Origin: Actinomadura madurae
Lineage (GTDB): Bacteria > Actinomycetota > Actinomycetes > Streptosporangiales > Streptosporangiaceae
Assembly: GCF_900115095.1 (NCBI RefSeq)
Contig: NZ_FOVH01000001.1
Span: 434,001-498,000 of the forward strand
Length of the DNA stretch: 64,000 nucleotides
Direction: 5' to 3'
A program made the position numbers and the translations under genes. A model generated the notes under the pieces. The model was not told where the DNA came from, searched no databases, and saw nothing but the letters and a program-made list of their open reading frames with translations. Shown in pieces: positions 48,364-57,102 of this stretch (position 1 is its first letter; the number at the start of each line of letters is the position of its first letter).

Positions 48364-51174
48364 ATGCTGACGCTGGTGTTCGCCTACGCCGTCGCCGCGG
48401 TCGCCGTGCCCTGGGCGCTCGGGCGCCACCGGCGGGCGATGGCGTGCGCCGCGGCGGCGCTGCCGGCGGGGACGGCCGCCTGGGCCGCGGTGCGGGCGGG
48501 GCGGGACGACCTCACCGCGCGGCTGGGCTGGGCCCCCGAGCTCGGCCTGGCGATCGACTTCCGGCTGGACGCGCTGGCCGTCGTCATGCTGCTGCTCGTC
48601 GGCGGTGTGGGGGCGGTCGTCCTCTGCTACGCGGGCTGGTACTTCGAGCGTTCCGAGAGGCTGCTCACCGGGACGCTGGTGGCGTTCGCGGGCGCGATGA
48701 CGGGCCTGGTGCTCGCCGACAACCTGCTCGTCCTGTACGTGTTCTGGGAGCTGACGACGCTCAGCTCGTTCATCCTGATCGGCGCGGTGCGGCCGGACCG
48801 CGCGGAGGACCGCCGGGCGGCCACGCAGGCGCTGCTGACGACGACGGCGTTCGGCCTGGTGATGCTCGCCGGCTTCGTCCTGCTGGGCCAGGCCGCCGGG
48901 ACGTACCGGATCTCGGCGCTGGTCGCGGACCCGCCGGGCGGCGGCGCGGCGCGGGCGGGCGTGGTGCTGGTGCTGCTGGGCGCGTTCGCCAAGTCCGCGC
49001 AGGTGCCGCTGCACGGGTGGCTGCCCGCGGCGATGGTGGCGCCGACGCCGGTGAGCGCCTACCTGCACGCCGCCGCGATGGTGAAGGCGGGCGTCTACCT
49101 GGTGGCGCGGCTGGCGCCCGCGTTCGCCGGCGCCGGCGCGTGGCGGCCGCTGGTCATCGGGGCGGGGCTGCTGAGCCTGCTGGCGGGCGGGGTCATCGCG
49201 CTTCGGCAGGACGATCTGAAGCGCCTGCTCGCCTACGGGACGGTGAGCCAGCTCGGCCTGCTCATGGTCCTGCTCGGGGACGGGACGCGCACGGCGGCGC
49301 TGGCGGGCACCGCGCTGCTCCTGGCCCACGGCCTGTTCAAGGCGCCGCTGTTCCTGACGGTCGGCGCGCTGGAGCACGAGACGGGGACCCGCCGCGCGGA
49401 CCGGTTGTCGGGGGCCTGGCGGCGCCTGCCCGTGCCGGCCGCCGCGGCGGTGCTGGCGGTCGCGTCCATGGTCGGCCTGCCGCCGCTGCTGGGGTTCGTG
49501 GCGAAGGAGGCGGCGATGGAGGCGTTCGCCCACGGCGGCACGGACGCCGCCGTCCTCGCCGGGGTGGTGGCGGGGTCGGCGCTGACCGTGGCCTACGGGC
49601 TGCGCTTCCTGGACGGGGCGTTCGGCGGCGAGGGCGGGGCCCGCTCGGCGACCGAGTGGGGGCTGGCCGGGCCGATCGCGGTACTCGCCGCCGCGGGACT
49701 CGTCCTCGGATGCGTGCCGGGGGCCGTGCGGACGGCCGTCGGCCCCTACGCCGAGACGCTGCCGGGAGATCCGGAGTACAAGCTCGCCCTGTGGCATGGA
49801 CTCGGCCTGCCGCTCGCCCTGTCCGCGCTCGCCCTGCTCCTCGGTGCCGCGCTGTACCTCCTCTTCGGCCGGACGTTCCCCGCGCGGCGGCCACGGACCC
49901 GGTTCCTGGACGGCCGGCGGGCCTACGACGGGCTGGTCGAGGGGGTCCTCTCCGGCGCGTACGCGATCACGAAGCGGGTGCAGGTCGGGTCGCTGCCCGT
50001 CTACCTCGGCGTCATCGGGGCGATGGTGCTGGTGGTGCCAGGCACGGCCCTCGTGACCGGCCTGGTCCGGGGGACGGGCCCGGACCTCGCCGCGGACCGG
50101 CTGCGGGCATGGGACGACCCGGTGCAGCCCGTCCTCGCCCTGGTCGTCATCGCCTGCGCGCTCGGCGCGCTGCGCGCCCGCCGCCGGCTGCCGGCCGCGC
50201 TCCTGCTCGCCGGGACCGGCTACGGGACCGCCGGGCTGTTCGTGGCGCAGGGCGGGCCCGACCTCGCGCTCACCCTCGTCGTCGTGGAGACGCTGTCGCT
50301 GATCATGCTGGTGCTGGTGCTGCGGCGGCTCCCGGAACGGTATCCGCCGCGCCGCCGCGCGACCCCGGCCAGGATCGCGACCGCGGTGGTCAGCCTGTGC
50401 CTCGGCGGGTTCGTCGCGCTGTTCCTGGTGGTCGCGGCGCTGAGCCGCGGCGCCCGCCCGGTGGGCCCGGGGTACACCCGGCTCGCCGAGGCCGAGGGGG
50501 CGAAGAACGTGGTGAACCTGATCCTGGTCGAGGTGCGGGCCCTCGACACCCTCGGCGAGATCGCGGTGCTCGGGGTGACGGCGATGGGCGTCGTCAGCCT
50601 GGTGACCAGCGGCCGGACGCCGCCGTACCCGCTCGCCGCGCAGCGCGGGCGGGCGGCGGGGAGCCGGTGGCTGGCGACGCCGGGCAGCCCGCCGCTCGGC
50701 GGATCGTCGGTCGTCCTGGAGGCGGCGGCGCGGCTGCTCGGCCCGACCCTCCTCGTCTTCTCCCTCTACCTCCTCCTCGCCGGGCACGGCCGTCCCGGCG
50801 GCGGCTTCGTGGGCGGGCTCGTCGCGGGCATGGCCTTCGTCCTGCGGTACCTGCCGGGCGGCCGGCGGGAGCTGGCCACCGCGCTGCCGGTGCGCCCGAG
50901 CGCGCTGGTCGGCGCCGGGCTGGGCCTGGCGATCGCCACCGGCGCGGCCGGCTGGGCGTCCGGCGGGTTCCCGCACGGGGAGTTCCTGCACAGCGAGGTC
51001 CTGCACGCCACGCCGCCGGCCGTCGGCGAGGTCGACGTCTACACCAGCCTGTTCTTCGACCTCGGGGTGTACCTGCTGGTCCTCGGGCTGGTGCTGGTGT
51101 TCCTCACCACCCTCGGCGCGAGCCTGGACGTCCAGGAGCCCGAGGAAGCCCCGGACGAAGGCGAGGCGTCATGA
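48364..51174 (+). CDS. mrpA: Mrp Na+/H+ antiporter, fused subunits A and B
   Basis: 936 residues. The first 750 or so are the NuoL-like MrpA subunit: ELTTLSSFILIG, the antiporter Glu/Lys region FAKSAQVPLHGWLPAAMVAPTPVSAYLHAA, and GTVSQLGLLM. The end carries the MrpB (MnhB) domain with GPTLLVFSLYLLLAGHGRPGGGFVGGLVAGMAFVLRYL and FFDLGVYLLVLGLVLVFL. The complex exchanges cytoplasmic Na+ for H+ and aids salt and alkali tolerance. The stop overlaps the start of mrpC as ATGA. Confidence 0.95.
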   Translation: MLTLVFAYAVAAVAVPWALGRHRRAMACAAAALPAGTAAWAAVRAGRDDLTARLGWAPELGLAIDFRLDALAVVMLLLVGGVGAVVLCYAGWYFERSERLLTGTLVAFAGAMTGLVLADNLLVLYVFWELTTLSSFILIGAVRPDRAEDRRAATQALLTTTAFGLVMLAGFVLLGQAAGTYRISALVADPPGGGAARAGVVLVLLGAFAKSAQVPLHGWLPAAMVAPTPVSAYLHAAAMVKAGVYLVARLAPAFAGAGAWRPLVIGAGLLSLLAGGVIALRQDDLKRLLAYGTVSQLGLLMVLLGDGTRTAALAGTALLLAHGLFKAPLFLTVGALEHETGTRRADRLSGAWRRLPVPAAAAVLAVASMVGLPPLLGFVAKEAAMEAFAHGGTDAAVLAGVVAGSALTVAYGLRFLDGAFGGEGGARSATEWGLAGPIAVLAAAGLVLGCVPGAVRTAVGPYAETLPGDPEYKLALWHGLGLPLALSALALLLGAALYLLFGRTFPARRPRTRFLDGRRAYDGLVEGVLSGAYAITKRVQVGSLPVYLGVIGAMVLVVPGTALVTGLVRGTGPDLAADRLRAWDDPVQPVLALVVIACALGALRARRRLPAALLLAGTGYGTAGLFVAQGGPDLALTLVVVETLSLIMLVLVLRRLPERYPPRRRATPARIATAVVSLCLGGFVALFLVVAALSRGARPVGPGYTRLAEAEGAKNVVNLILVEVRALDTLGEIAVLGVTAMGVVSLVTSGRTPPYPLAAQRGRAAGSRWLATPGSPPLGGSSVVLEAAARLLGPTLLVFSLYLLLAGHGRPGGGFVGGLVAGMAFVLRYLPGGRRELATALPVRPSALVGAGLGLAIATGAAGWASGGFPHGEFLHSEVLHATPPAVGEVDVYTSLFFDLGVYLLVLGLVLVFLTTLGASLDVQEPEEAPDEGEAS

Positions 51175-51617
51175 CCGGGCCCGCCCTCGTCCTCGTCCTC
51201 ACCGTCGCGGTGCTGTTCGCGGCCGGGTTCAACCTGCTGATGCAGCGCTCCCTCATCCGCGTCGTGGTCGGCTTCATGCTGCTCGGGCACGGCGCGAACC
51301 TCGTCCTGCTGCTGGCGGGCGGGGCCGCCGGCGCGCCGCCGCTGCTCGGCGGCGGCTCGGAGCGCGCGATGGCCGACCCGCTGCCGCAGGCCATGGCGCT
51401 CACCGCCATCGTGATCACCTTCGGGGTCACGGCCTTCCTGCTCGCGCTGGCCTACCGCGGCCGGGAACTGCTCGGCGAGGACGAGGTGCAGGACGACGTC
51501 GAGGACCGCCGCATCGCCGCGGAGCGCCGCCGCGAGACCTGGGACGTGCCGCCCGAGGAGAGGGACCCGCTCGAAGAGGGCGACGAGCCCGGCCGGGACG
51601 AGGGGGACGGCCGATGA
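51171..51617 (+). CDS. mrpC: Mrp antiporter subunit C
   Basis: 148 residues, NuoK-like, with three helices (LVLVLTVAVLFAAGFNLLMQ, VVGFMLLGHGANLVLLL, ALTAIVITFGVTAFLLAL). The family motif DPLPQAMALTAIVI is intact. The last 45 residues are an acidic/basic cytoplasmic tail longer than usual. It overlaps both neighbours by four bases. Confidence 0.94.
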   Translation: MTGPALVLVLTVAVLFAAGFNLLMQRSLIRVVVGFMLLGHGANLVLLLAGGAAGAPPLLGGGSERAMADPLPQAMALTAIVITFGVTAFLLALAYRGRELLGEDEVQDDVEDRRIAAERRRETWDVPPEERDPLEEGDEPGRDEGDGR

Positions 51618-53137
51618 CCGTGCTGGTCCCGCTGCCGTTCGTGCTGCCGCTGCTCGGGGCGGCCCTGGCGCTGATCAGCCGGCGCCGGAAGGTCTGGCTC
51701 CGGGTCCTCGCGCCGCTGGTCGCCGCGGGCGTGGTGGGGGCCGCCGCGGCGCTGCTGGCGGCGGTGGCCCGGGAGGGGGTGCTCGCCGTCCAGATCGGGG
51801 GATGGGCGGCGCCGCTCGGCATCACGCTCGTCGCCGACCGGTTGTCAGCGCTGCTGCTCGTGGTGTCCGCGGCGGTGCTCCTGGCGATCCTGGTGCACGC
51901 CGTCGCGGAGGGCGCCGGCGGGCTGGAGCGCCGGACCGAGCCGGGGGTGTTCCATCCGGCCTACCTCGCGCTGACCGCCGGGGTCTGCCTGGTCTTCCTC
52001 GCCGGTGACCTGTTCAACCTGTTCGTCGCGTTCGAGATCATGCTCGCGTCGAGCTACGTCCTGATGACGCTCACGCCGACGGCGGAGCGCCTCCGGGCCG
52101 GGATGACCTACACGGTGGTCAGCCTCACGTCCTCGATCCTGTTCCTCACCGCGCTCGGCCTGACCTACGCGGCGGCCGGGACGGTGAACCTCGCCGACCT
52201 GTCGGAGCGCGTCCCGGACCTGCCGGCCGCCACCCGGACGGCGCTCGGGCTGCTCTTCCTCGTGGTGTTCGGCATCAAGGGCGCCATCGTGCCGATGCAC
52301 ATGTGGCTGCCCGACAGCTACCCCGTCGCGCTCACCAAGGTCACGGCGGTGTTCGCGGCGCTGCTGACCAAGGCGGCCGTCTACTCGCTCATCCGGGTGG
52401 AGACGCTGGTGTTCCCCCGGGAGGACGGGTCGCGGGTCATGCTCGTCCTCGCCGCCGGGACGATGCTGGTGGGCACGCTCGGCGCGCTGACGCACGACGA
52501 CATCCACCGGGTGTTCTCGTTCACCCTCGTCGGCCACATCGGGTACATGCTCTTCGGGCTCGCGCTGTTCAGCGTCGCCGGGCTCACCGGGGCGATCCTG
52601 TACCTCGTCCACCACATCGTCGTGCAGGCGACGCTGTTCCTGGTCAGCGACCTGATGCAGGCCCGCACGGGGGAGACGTCGCTGCGCCGGCTCGGGGGCC
52701 TCGCGCGCCTGTCGGCGTTCATCGCCGTGGTGTTCTTCGTCCCGGCGATGAGCGTCAGCGGCGTGCCTCCGACCTCGGGGTTCGTCGCGAAGCTCGCCCT
52801 GTTCCAGGCGGGGCTCGGCGCGGGGCGGCCCATGGCGTACGCGGTCACCGGCGTCGCCGTCCTCGCGAGCGTCCTCACCCTGATGGCGATGGCGCGGATC
52901 TGGACGCTCGGTTTCTGGCGGCCACGCCCGGAGGACGCGGGCGAGCCGCCCTCCAGCGAGGCCTACACGCCGGGCGGCGTGCGGGTGATGCGGTCGGTGA
53001 CCGCGGTCATGGTGGTGGGCGGCCTCGTCATCGCCGTGTTCGCGGGCCCGCTCTCGTCGTGGAGCCGCCGCGCCGCGGCCGACCTGGTGGACCCGGCGCC
53101 CTACCGGCAGGCCGTGCTGGACGGGAGGACGCCGTGA
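51614..53137 (+). CDS. mrpD: Mrp antiporter subunit D
   Basis: 507 residues, NuoM/N-like with about 14 helices. The key segments are NLFVAFEIMLASSYVLMTL (conserved Glu), FGIKGAIVPMHMWLPDSYPVALTKVTAVFAALLTKAAVYSLIR (conserved Lys residues), and FSFTLVGHIGYM. It forms the second proton-translocating channel of the complex. ATGA overlap with mrpC and GTGA overlap with mrpE. Confidence 0.95.
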   Translation: MTVLVPLPFVLPLLGAALALISRRRKVWLRVLAPLVAAGVVGAAAALLAAVAREGVLAVQIGGWAAPLGITLVADRLSALLLVVSAAVLLAILVHAVAEGAGGLERRTEPGVFHPAYLALTAGVCLVFLAGDLFNLFVAFEIMLASSYVLMTLTPTAERLRAGMTYTVVSLTSSILFLTALGLTYAAAGTVNLADLSERVPDLPAATRTALGLLFLVVFGIKGAIVPMHMWLPDSYPVALTKVTAVFAALLTKAAVYSLIRVETLVFPREDGSRVMLVLAAGTMLVGTLGALTHDDIHRVFSFTLVGHIGYMLFGLALFSVAGLTGAILYLVHHIVVQATLFLVSDLMQARTGETSLRRLGGLARLSAFIAVVFFVPAMSVSGVPPTSGFVAKLALFQAGLGAGRPMAYAVTGVAVLASVLTLMAMARIWTLGFWRPRPEDAGEPPSSEAYTPGGVRVMRSVTAVMVVGGLVIAVFAGPLSSWSRRAAADLVDPAPYRQAVLDGRTP

Positions 53138-53661
53138 ACGACGCGCTGCGCGGGCTCGGCTCCCGGCTGGGCATGGCCGTGTGGCTGCTCGCGGTGTGGC
53201 TGCTGCTCTGGGGGCGGATCGACGCGCTGACGGTCATCGGCGGCATCGCGGCCGTCGTCGTCGCCTACGGGGTGAGCCGGCTGCCGACCGTCCCGCTGGT
53301 CACGCGGGTCCGGCCGCTCCGCTTCGCCGAGGCCGCCCTGGAGTTCGCGTGGGACCTGGTCGCCTCCAGCGTGGTCATCGGATGGCACGCGGTGCGCGCT
53401 CCCCGCCGGGTGCGGGGCGCGATCGTCGAGGTGAGCGCCCGGTCCCGCTCGGAGCTGGTGCTGCTGGCGGTGACGATGAGCATCTCGCTGCGCCCCGGGA
53501 CCCTCCTCGTCGACCTCGACTGGGAGCGGTCGATTCTGCGCGTCCACGCCATGCCGGTCCGGGACCGGGACGAGGCGGACGCCGCCCGCGACGGCGTGCT
53601 CGGCACGGAGCACAGGCTGGTCCGTGCCTTCGGGACACCCGAGGACGAGGAGGAACGATGA
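53134..53661 (+). CDS. mrpE: Mrp antiporter subunit E
   Basis: 175 residues from GTG overlapping the mrpD stop. Two or three N-terminal helices (MAVWLLAVWLLLWGRID, LTVIGGIAAVVVAYGVSRL) precede a cytoplasmic domain with SELVLLAVTMSISLRPGTLLVDLDWERSILRVHAM, the MnhE signature. A subunit needed for assembly. Confidence 0.92.
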   Translation: MNDALRGLGSRLGMAVWLLAVWLLLWGRIDALTVIGGIAAVVVAYGVSRLPTVPLVTRVRPLRFAEAALEFAWDLVASSVVIGWHAVRAPRRVRGAIVEVSARSRSELVLLAVTMSISLRPGTLLVDLDWERSILRVHAMPVRDRDEADAARDGVLGTEHRLVRAFGTPEDEEER

Positions 53662-53924
53662 ACGTCGTCTACACGGTCACCCTGGCCCTGCTCGGCGCGG
53701 CCGCCCTCATGACGACCGCGCGGCTCGTCCGCGGCCCGACCGTCTTCGACCGGATCATGGCGGTGGACGTGCTGTCGGTGCTGCTCGTCAGCGGCGTCGC
53801 GGTGCACGCGGCGGTCTGGGGCGAGCCCGCGCACGGCACGATCCTCGTGGTGATCGCGCTGCTCGGCTTCGTCGGCTCGGTCACCGCGGCCCGGCTGGCG
53901 GCGCAGCGGGAGGGGAGCGCGTGA
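53658..53924 (+). CDS. mrpF: Mrp antiporter subunit F
   Basis: 88 residues with three helices. The family motif RLVRGPTVFDRIMAVDVLSVLLV contains the conserved Asp. It overlaps mrpE and mrpG by four bases each. Confidence 0.93.
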   Translation: MNVVYTVTLALLGAAALMTTARLVRGPTVFDRIMAVDVLSVLLVSGVAVHAAVWGEPAHGTILVVIALLGFVGSVTAARLAAQREGSA

Positions 53925-54253
53925 GCGCCGGTGACGTCCTCACCGCCGTCCTGCTTCCCGCGGGCGCCGCGTTCACGGCGGTCGGCGCCCTCGGCGTCCT
54001 GCGGTTCCCGGACCTGCTCACCCGGCTGCACGCGGCCACGAAGCCGCACACCATCGGGCTCCTGCTCGTCCTCGCCGGGGCGGCGCCCCAGGCCGGCTCG
54101 GTGTCCGCCGCCGCCCCGCTGCTCCTGGTCGCGGTCTTCCAGCTGATCACGGCCCCGGTCGCCGCCCAGACGATCGGCGCCGCCGCGTACCGCGCCGGTG
54201 CCGTCGACCGCGCCACCCTCGTCCTCGACGAGCCCGGCGACAAGGACCGGTGA
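53921..54253 (+). CDS. mrpG: Mrp antiporter subunit G
   Basis: 110 residues with three helices and the PhaG/MnhG motif GVLRFPDLLTRLHAATKPHTIGLLLVL. It ends the operon five bases from the stop of an opposing small gene. All seven functional modules (A/B fused, C-G) are therefore present. Confidence 0.93.
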   Translation: MSAGDVLTAVLLPAGAAFTAVGALGVLRFPDLLTRLHAATKPHTIGLLLVLAGAAPQAGSVSAAAPLLLVAVFQLITAPVAAQTIGAAAYRAGAVDRATLVLDEPGDKDR

Positions 54254-54258
54254 GCCGG

Positions 54259-54453
54259 TCAGCCCTGGGGCCCGCGCCGGGTCAGCCTGCCCGCGAAGCC
54301 CCAGCCGAGGCCGATGAGGACCGCGCCGGCGGAGGCGACCAGACCGAGGGCGGCGACGTCGAGGACGGCGAGGAGCGCGATGAGGAGACCGTAGACGACG
54401 GTGAGGGCGAGGAGGGCCTGCCGGACGGCGGTGCTGTTCATGGGCACGATCAT
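54259..54453 (-). CDS. Small two-helix membrane protein
   Basis: 64 residues from the ATG of MIVPMNSTAVRQALL; another ATG four codons on is possible. Two helices (ALLALTVVYGLLIALLAVLDV and LGLVASAGAVLIGLGWGFAG) and a short basic tail. Similar small proteins are common and uncharacterised in actinobacteria. It is divergent from the histidine kinase and shares a control region with it. Confidence 0.65.
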   Translation of the reverse strand: MIVPMNSTAVRQALLALTVVYGLLIALLAVLDVAALGLVASAGAVLIGLGWGFAGRLTRRGPQG

Positions 54454-54477
54454 GCTGCGACCTGGCGGTCGGTAGTA

Positions 54478-54493
54478 TCCACCGGTCGGTGGA
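54478..54493. promoter_or_regulatory. TetR-like 16-bp palindrome between divergent genes
   Basis: TCCACCG and CGGTGGA flank GT. The plus-strand sequence GGTAGTAT just upstream looks like a -10 element. ACCGGTCGGT cores are frequent in TetR-family operators, but no TetR gene is in the window. Confidence 0.55.
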
Positions 54494-54502
54494 CAGAGCG
54501 GG

Positions 54503-55666
54503 GTGGCGGACATGACCGGCGGACCGGAGGGGGCGCGTGCGGAGAGCGTCTGGCTGCGCTCGTATCCGTTCTGGGACGCCTATTTCGCGATGGTGCTGGT
54601 CGGGACGATCGCCGCGACGGCCGCCGACGGAGCGCCGCCCGGCCGGCGGGCGGCGGCGATCCTGCTGCTGGTCCTGCTGAGCCTGGCGTACGTGGCGATC
54701 GGGCGGAAGGCGCTGCGGTCGCAGGAGGTGCCGCGGCCCGGGTGCAAGATCTATGCGGTGGCGCTGATCTGCATGTTCGTGCCCGCGACGCTGCTCGCGC
54801 CGGTGACGGCGACGGGCCTGTCCGCGCTGGCGCCGCAGGTCTACATGATGTACGGCACGGCCCGCGGCCTCGCGCTGATGCTCGTGCTGCTCTCCGGCCC
54901 GGTCGGGCTCGCGCTGGCGGAGTCGGGCGCGAGCCGCGCGATGACGGTCGTGATCGTCGCGGGCGGCGTCGCGTGCAGCGTCCTGCTCGCGGTGTTCATC
55001 GGCCGGCTCGGCCGCCAGAACCGCGAGCGGCTGCGGCTGATCGAGGAGCTGGACCGGACGCGCGGCGAGCTCGCCGAGGTGAGCCGCGAGGCGGGGGTGC
55101 TCGCCGAGCGGGAGCGGCTGGCCCGCGACATCCATGACACGATCGCGCAGGGGTTCACCTCCATCGTGATGCTGCTGCAGGCGGCGGAGGCCGACACCGG
55201 GCCGAACCGGCACCTGGAGCTGGCGGTCCGCACGGCGCGGGAGAACCTCGCCGAGACGCGGGGGCTGGTCGCGGCGCTGGCGCCGCCGGCGCTGGACGGC
55301 GGCTCGCTGGTGGAGGCGCTGCGGCGGATGGCCGGCGACTTCGACCTGCCCGCCGACCTGGTCGTCGAGGGGGAGCCGCGCCCGCTGGACGCCGTGGAGG
55401 TCGTCCTGCTGCGGGTGGCACAGGAGGCGCTCGCCAACGTCCGCAAGCACTCGGGCGCCGGGTCGGTGATGATCATGCTGGAGTACGGGGGCACGGTGCG
55501 GCTGACCGTCGCCGACGACGGGCGCGGGTTCGACCCGGAACGGGCCGGACGCGGGTTCGGGCTGCGTGGGATGCGGAGCCGGGTCGAGCAGGCCGGCGGG
55601 ACGTTCACCGTCAACGGCGCGGACGGCACCAGGGTCGAGGCGGAGGTGCCGTGCTCCGCGTCATGA
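54503..55666 (+). CDS. NarL-type sensor histidine kinase
   Basis: 387 residues from GTG (an ATG three codons on is possible). About five membrane helices occupy residues 25-168. A HisKA_3 domain follows, with the phospho-acceptor His211 in ERERLARDIHDTIAQGFTS. The ATPase domain has the N box VLLRVAQEALANVRKHSGAG and G box VADDGRGFDPERAGRGFGLRGM. The stimulus is likely sensed in or near the membrane, since no large external domain exists. The response regulator overlaps its 3' end by 16 bases. Confidence 0.93.
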   Translation: MADMTGGPEGARAESVWLRSYPFWDAYFAMVLVGTIAATAADGAPPGRRAAAILLLVLLSLAYVAIGRKALRSQEVPRPGCKIYAVALICMFVPATLLAPVTATGLSALAPQVYMMYGTARGLALMLVLLSGPVGLALAESGASRAMTVVIVAGGVACSVLLAVFIGRLGRQNRERLRLIEELDRTRGELAEVSREAGVLAERERLARDIHDTIAQGFTSIVMLLQAAEADTGPNRHLELAVRTARENLAETRGLVAALAPPALDGGSLVEALRRMAGDFDLPADLVVEGEPRPLDAVEVVLLRVAQEALANVRKHSGAGSVMIMLEYGGTVRLTVADDGRGFDPERAGRGFGLRGMRSRVEQAGGTFTVNGADGTRVEAEVPCSAS

Positions 55667-56265
55667 TCGTCGACGACCATCCGATCGTCCGGGAGGGGCT
55701 GCGGGGGATGCTCGCGGCCGAGCCGGACATCGAGGTGGCGGGGGAGGCCGCGTCGGGGGACGAGGCCGTCGCGGTGGTGCCGGCCGTCCGCCCGGACGTG
55801 GTCCTGATGGACCTGCGGATGCCGTCCGGGGACGGGGTGAGCGCGATCGAGCGGCTGCCCGGCCACCGGATCCTCGTCCTCACGACCTTCCACGACGACG
55901 CCGACATCGTCCGGGCGATCGAGGCCGGCGCCGCGGGCTACCTGCTCAAGGACGCGTCGCGGGCCGCGCTCGCGGCCGCCGTCCGGGACGTCGCGGCGGG
56001 GCGGCGGGTGCTGTCGCCCGAGGTGTCGGCCCGGCTGGCGGCGGCGAGCGCGGCCGCGCCGCCGCCCGTCCTGTCGGCCCGGGAGTCGCAGGTGCTCGCC
56101 CTGGTGGCGGAGGGCCTGACGAACGCCGAGATCGGCGGCCGCCTCCACATCGGCCAGGCGACCGTGAAGACGCACCTGCTGCGGATCTTCGGCAAACTCA
56201 ACGTCTCCGACCGCACCGCCGCCGTCATGACCGCCCTGGAACGCCGCATCCTCCCACCCCCGTGA
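55651..56265 (+). CDS. NarL/LuxR-type response regulator
   Basis: 204 residues from GTG. The receiver domain has the acidic pair in VMIVDDHPIVREG and phospho-acceptor Asp54 in VVLMDLRMP, followed by conserved Thr and Lys (VLTTFHD, YLLKDAS). The LuxR helix-turn-helix spans about residues 138-200 (LSARESQVLALVAEGLTNAEIGGRLHIGQATVKTH). Partner of the kinase encoded before it. Its stop lies one base from that of the opposing SIP gene. Confidence 0.94.
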   Translation: MLRVMIVDDHPIVREGLRGMLAAEPDIEVAGEAASGDEAVAVVPAVRPDVVLMDLRMPSGDGVSAIERLPGHRILVLTTFHDDADIVRAIEAGAAGYLLKDASRAALAAAVRDVAAGRRVLSPEVSARLAAASAAAPPPVLSARESQVLALVAEGLTNAEIGGRLHIGQATVKTHLLRIFGKLNVSDRTAAVMTALERRILPPP

Positions 56266-56266
56266 C

Positions 56267-57091
56267 TTATTCCTCGGTGGCGGGGCTGCCGCCGGCGACG
56301 ACCTCGGCGAGCAGGTCCTCCTCGGTGGCGCCGCGGCGCCAGTAGCCGGTGAAGGTGACGGCGCGGCGGTCCAGGCCGCGCTCCTTGACCAGGTGCCGGC
56401 GCAGCGCCTTGACGACGGCGGACTCACCGGCGATCCACGCGTAGGCGCCGGCGGGGATCGTCGCGGCGCGGACCGCGTCCACCAGGCCGCCCGGGGAGAC
56501 CCAGGTGACCTCCGCGTCGGCGGCGGTCGGCAGGTCCTGCCGGTCCTCGGGGTACGGGACGTCGATCCACACCTTCGCGGGCGTCCCGGCGGGCAGCCAG
56601 GCGAGGTTCCCGGCGATCGCGGGCAGCGCGGTCAGGTCGCCGGCGATCACCACCGGGGTGCCGGGCGGCGGACGGAAGTCGTAGCCGCCGTTGTCGGGGC
56701 CGGTCGGGCCGAGGACGGTGACGCGGTCGCCCGCGCCCGCCGACCCGGCCCAGCGGGCGGCCGGGCCGGACGTGCCGTCGGCGTGCAGGGCGAAGTCGAC
56801 GTCGAGCTCGCCGGGACGCGTGCCGCGGACGGTGTAGGACCGCATGATGCCGCGCTCGGCCGGGTCGAGCGCCCGCCAGTCGGCGAACCACGTGTCGCCG
56901 TTGCTGTTCCGCGGCATCACCGGTGCGTCCTGGTGCGGGTGCGGGAGGAACAGCTTGAAGCGCTGGTCGCGCCCGGCGGTGACGAAGCCGTCCGCGCCGC
57001 CGAAGGTGACCCGGACCATCGACGGCCCGAGCCGCTCGGACCGCAGGACGTGCAGGTCGAAGAACGCGAACGGGTGGGCAGGGGTCGTCAT
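56267..57091 (-). CDS. Siderophore-interacting protein (FAD-dependent ferric reductase)
   Basis: 274 residues of the SIP/ViuB family. The FAD-binding motif is MRSYTVRGTRPGELDVDFALH, and the NAD(P)H-binding C-terminal part has VVIAGDLTALPAIAGNLAWLPAG and YAWIAGESAVVKALRRHLV. It reduces ferric-siderophore in the cytoplasm to release iron. It starts 11 bases after the binding-protein gene, so both leave the divergent iron promoter. Confidence 0.93.
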   Translation of the reverse strand: MTTPAHPFAFFDLHVLRSERLGPSMVRVTFGGADGFVTAGRDQRFKLFLPHPHQDAPVMPRNSNGDTWFADWRALDPAERGIMRSYTVRGTRPGELDVDFALHADGTSGPAARWAGSAGAGDRVTVLGPTGPDNGGYDFRPPPGTPVVIAGDLTALPAIAGNLAWLPAGTPAKVWIDVPYPEDRQDLPTAADAEVTWVSPGGLVDAVRAATIPAGAYAWIAGESAVVKALRRHLVKERGLDRRAVTFTGYWRRGATEEDLLAEVVAGGSPATEE

Positions 57092-57102
57092 CGCGCCGCC
57101 TT

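Noticed and set aside
48277..51006. 909-codon minus-strand frame opposite mrpA
   Set aside because: Shadow of the antiporter gene; Arg/Gln/His-rich low-complexity sequence without domains.
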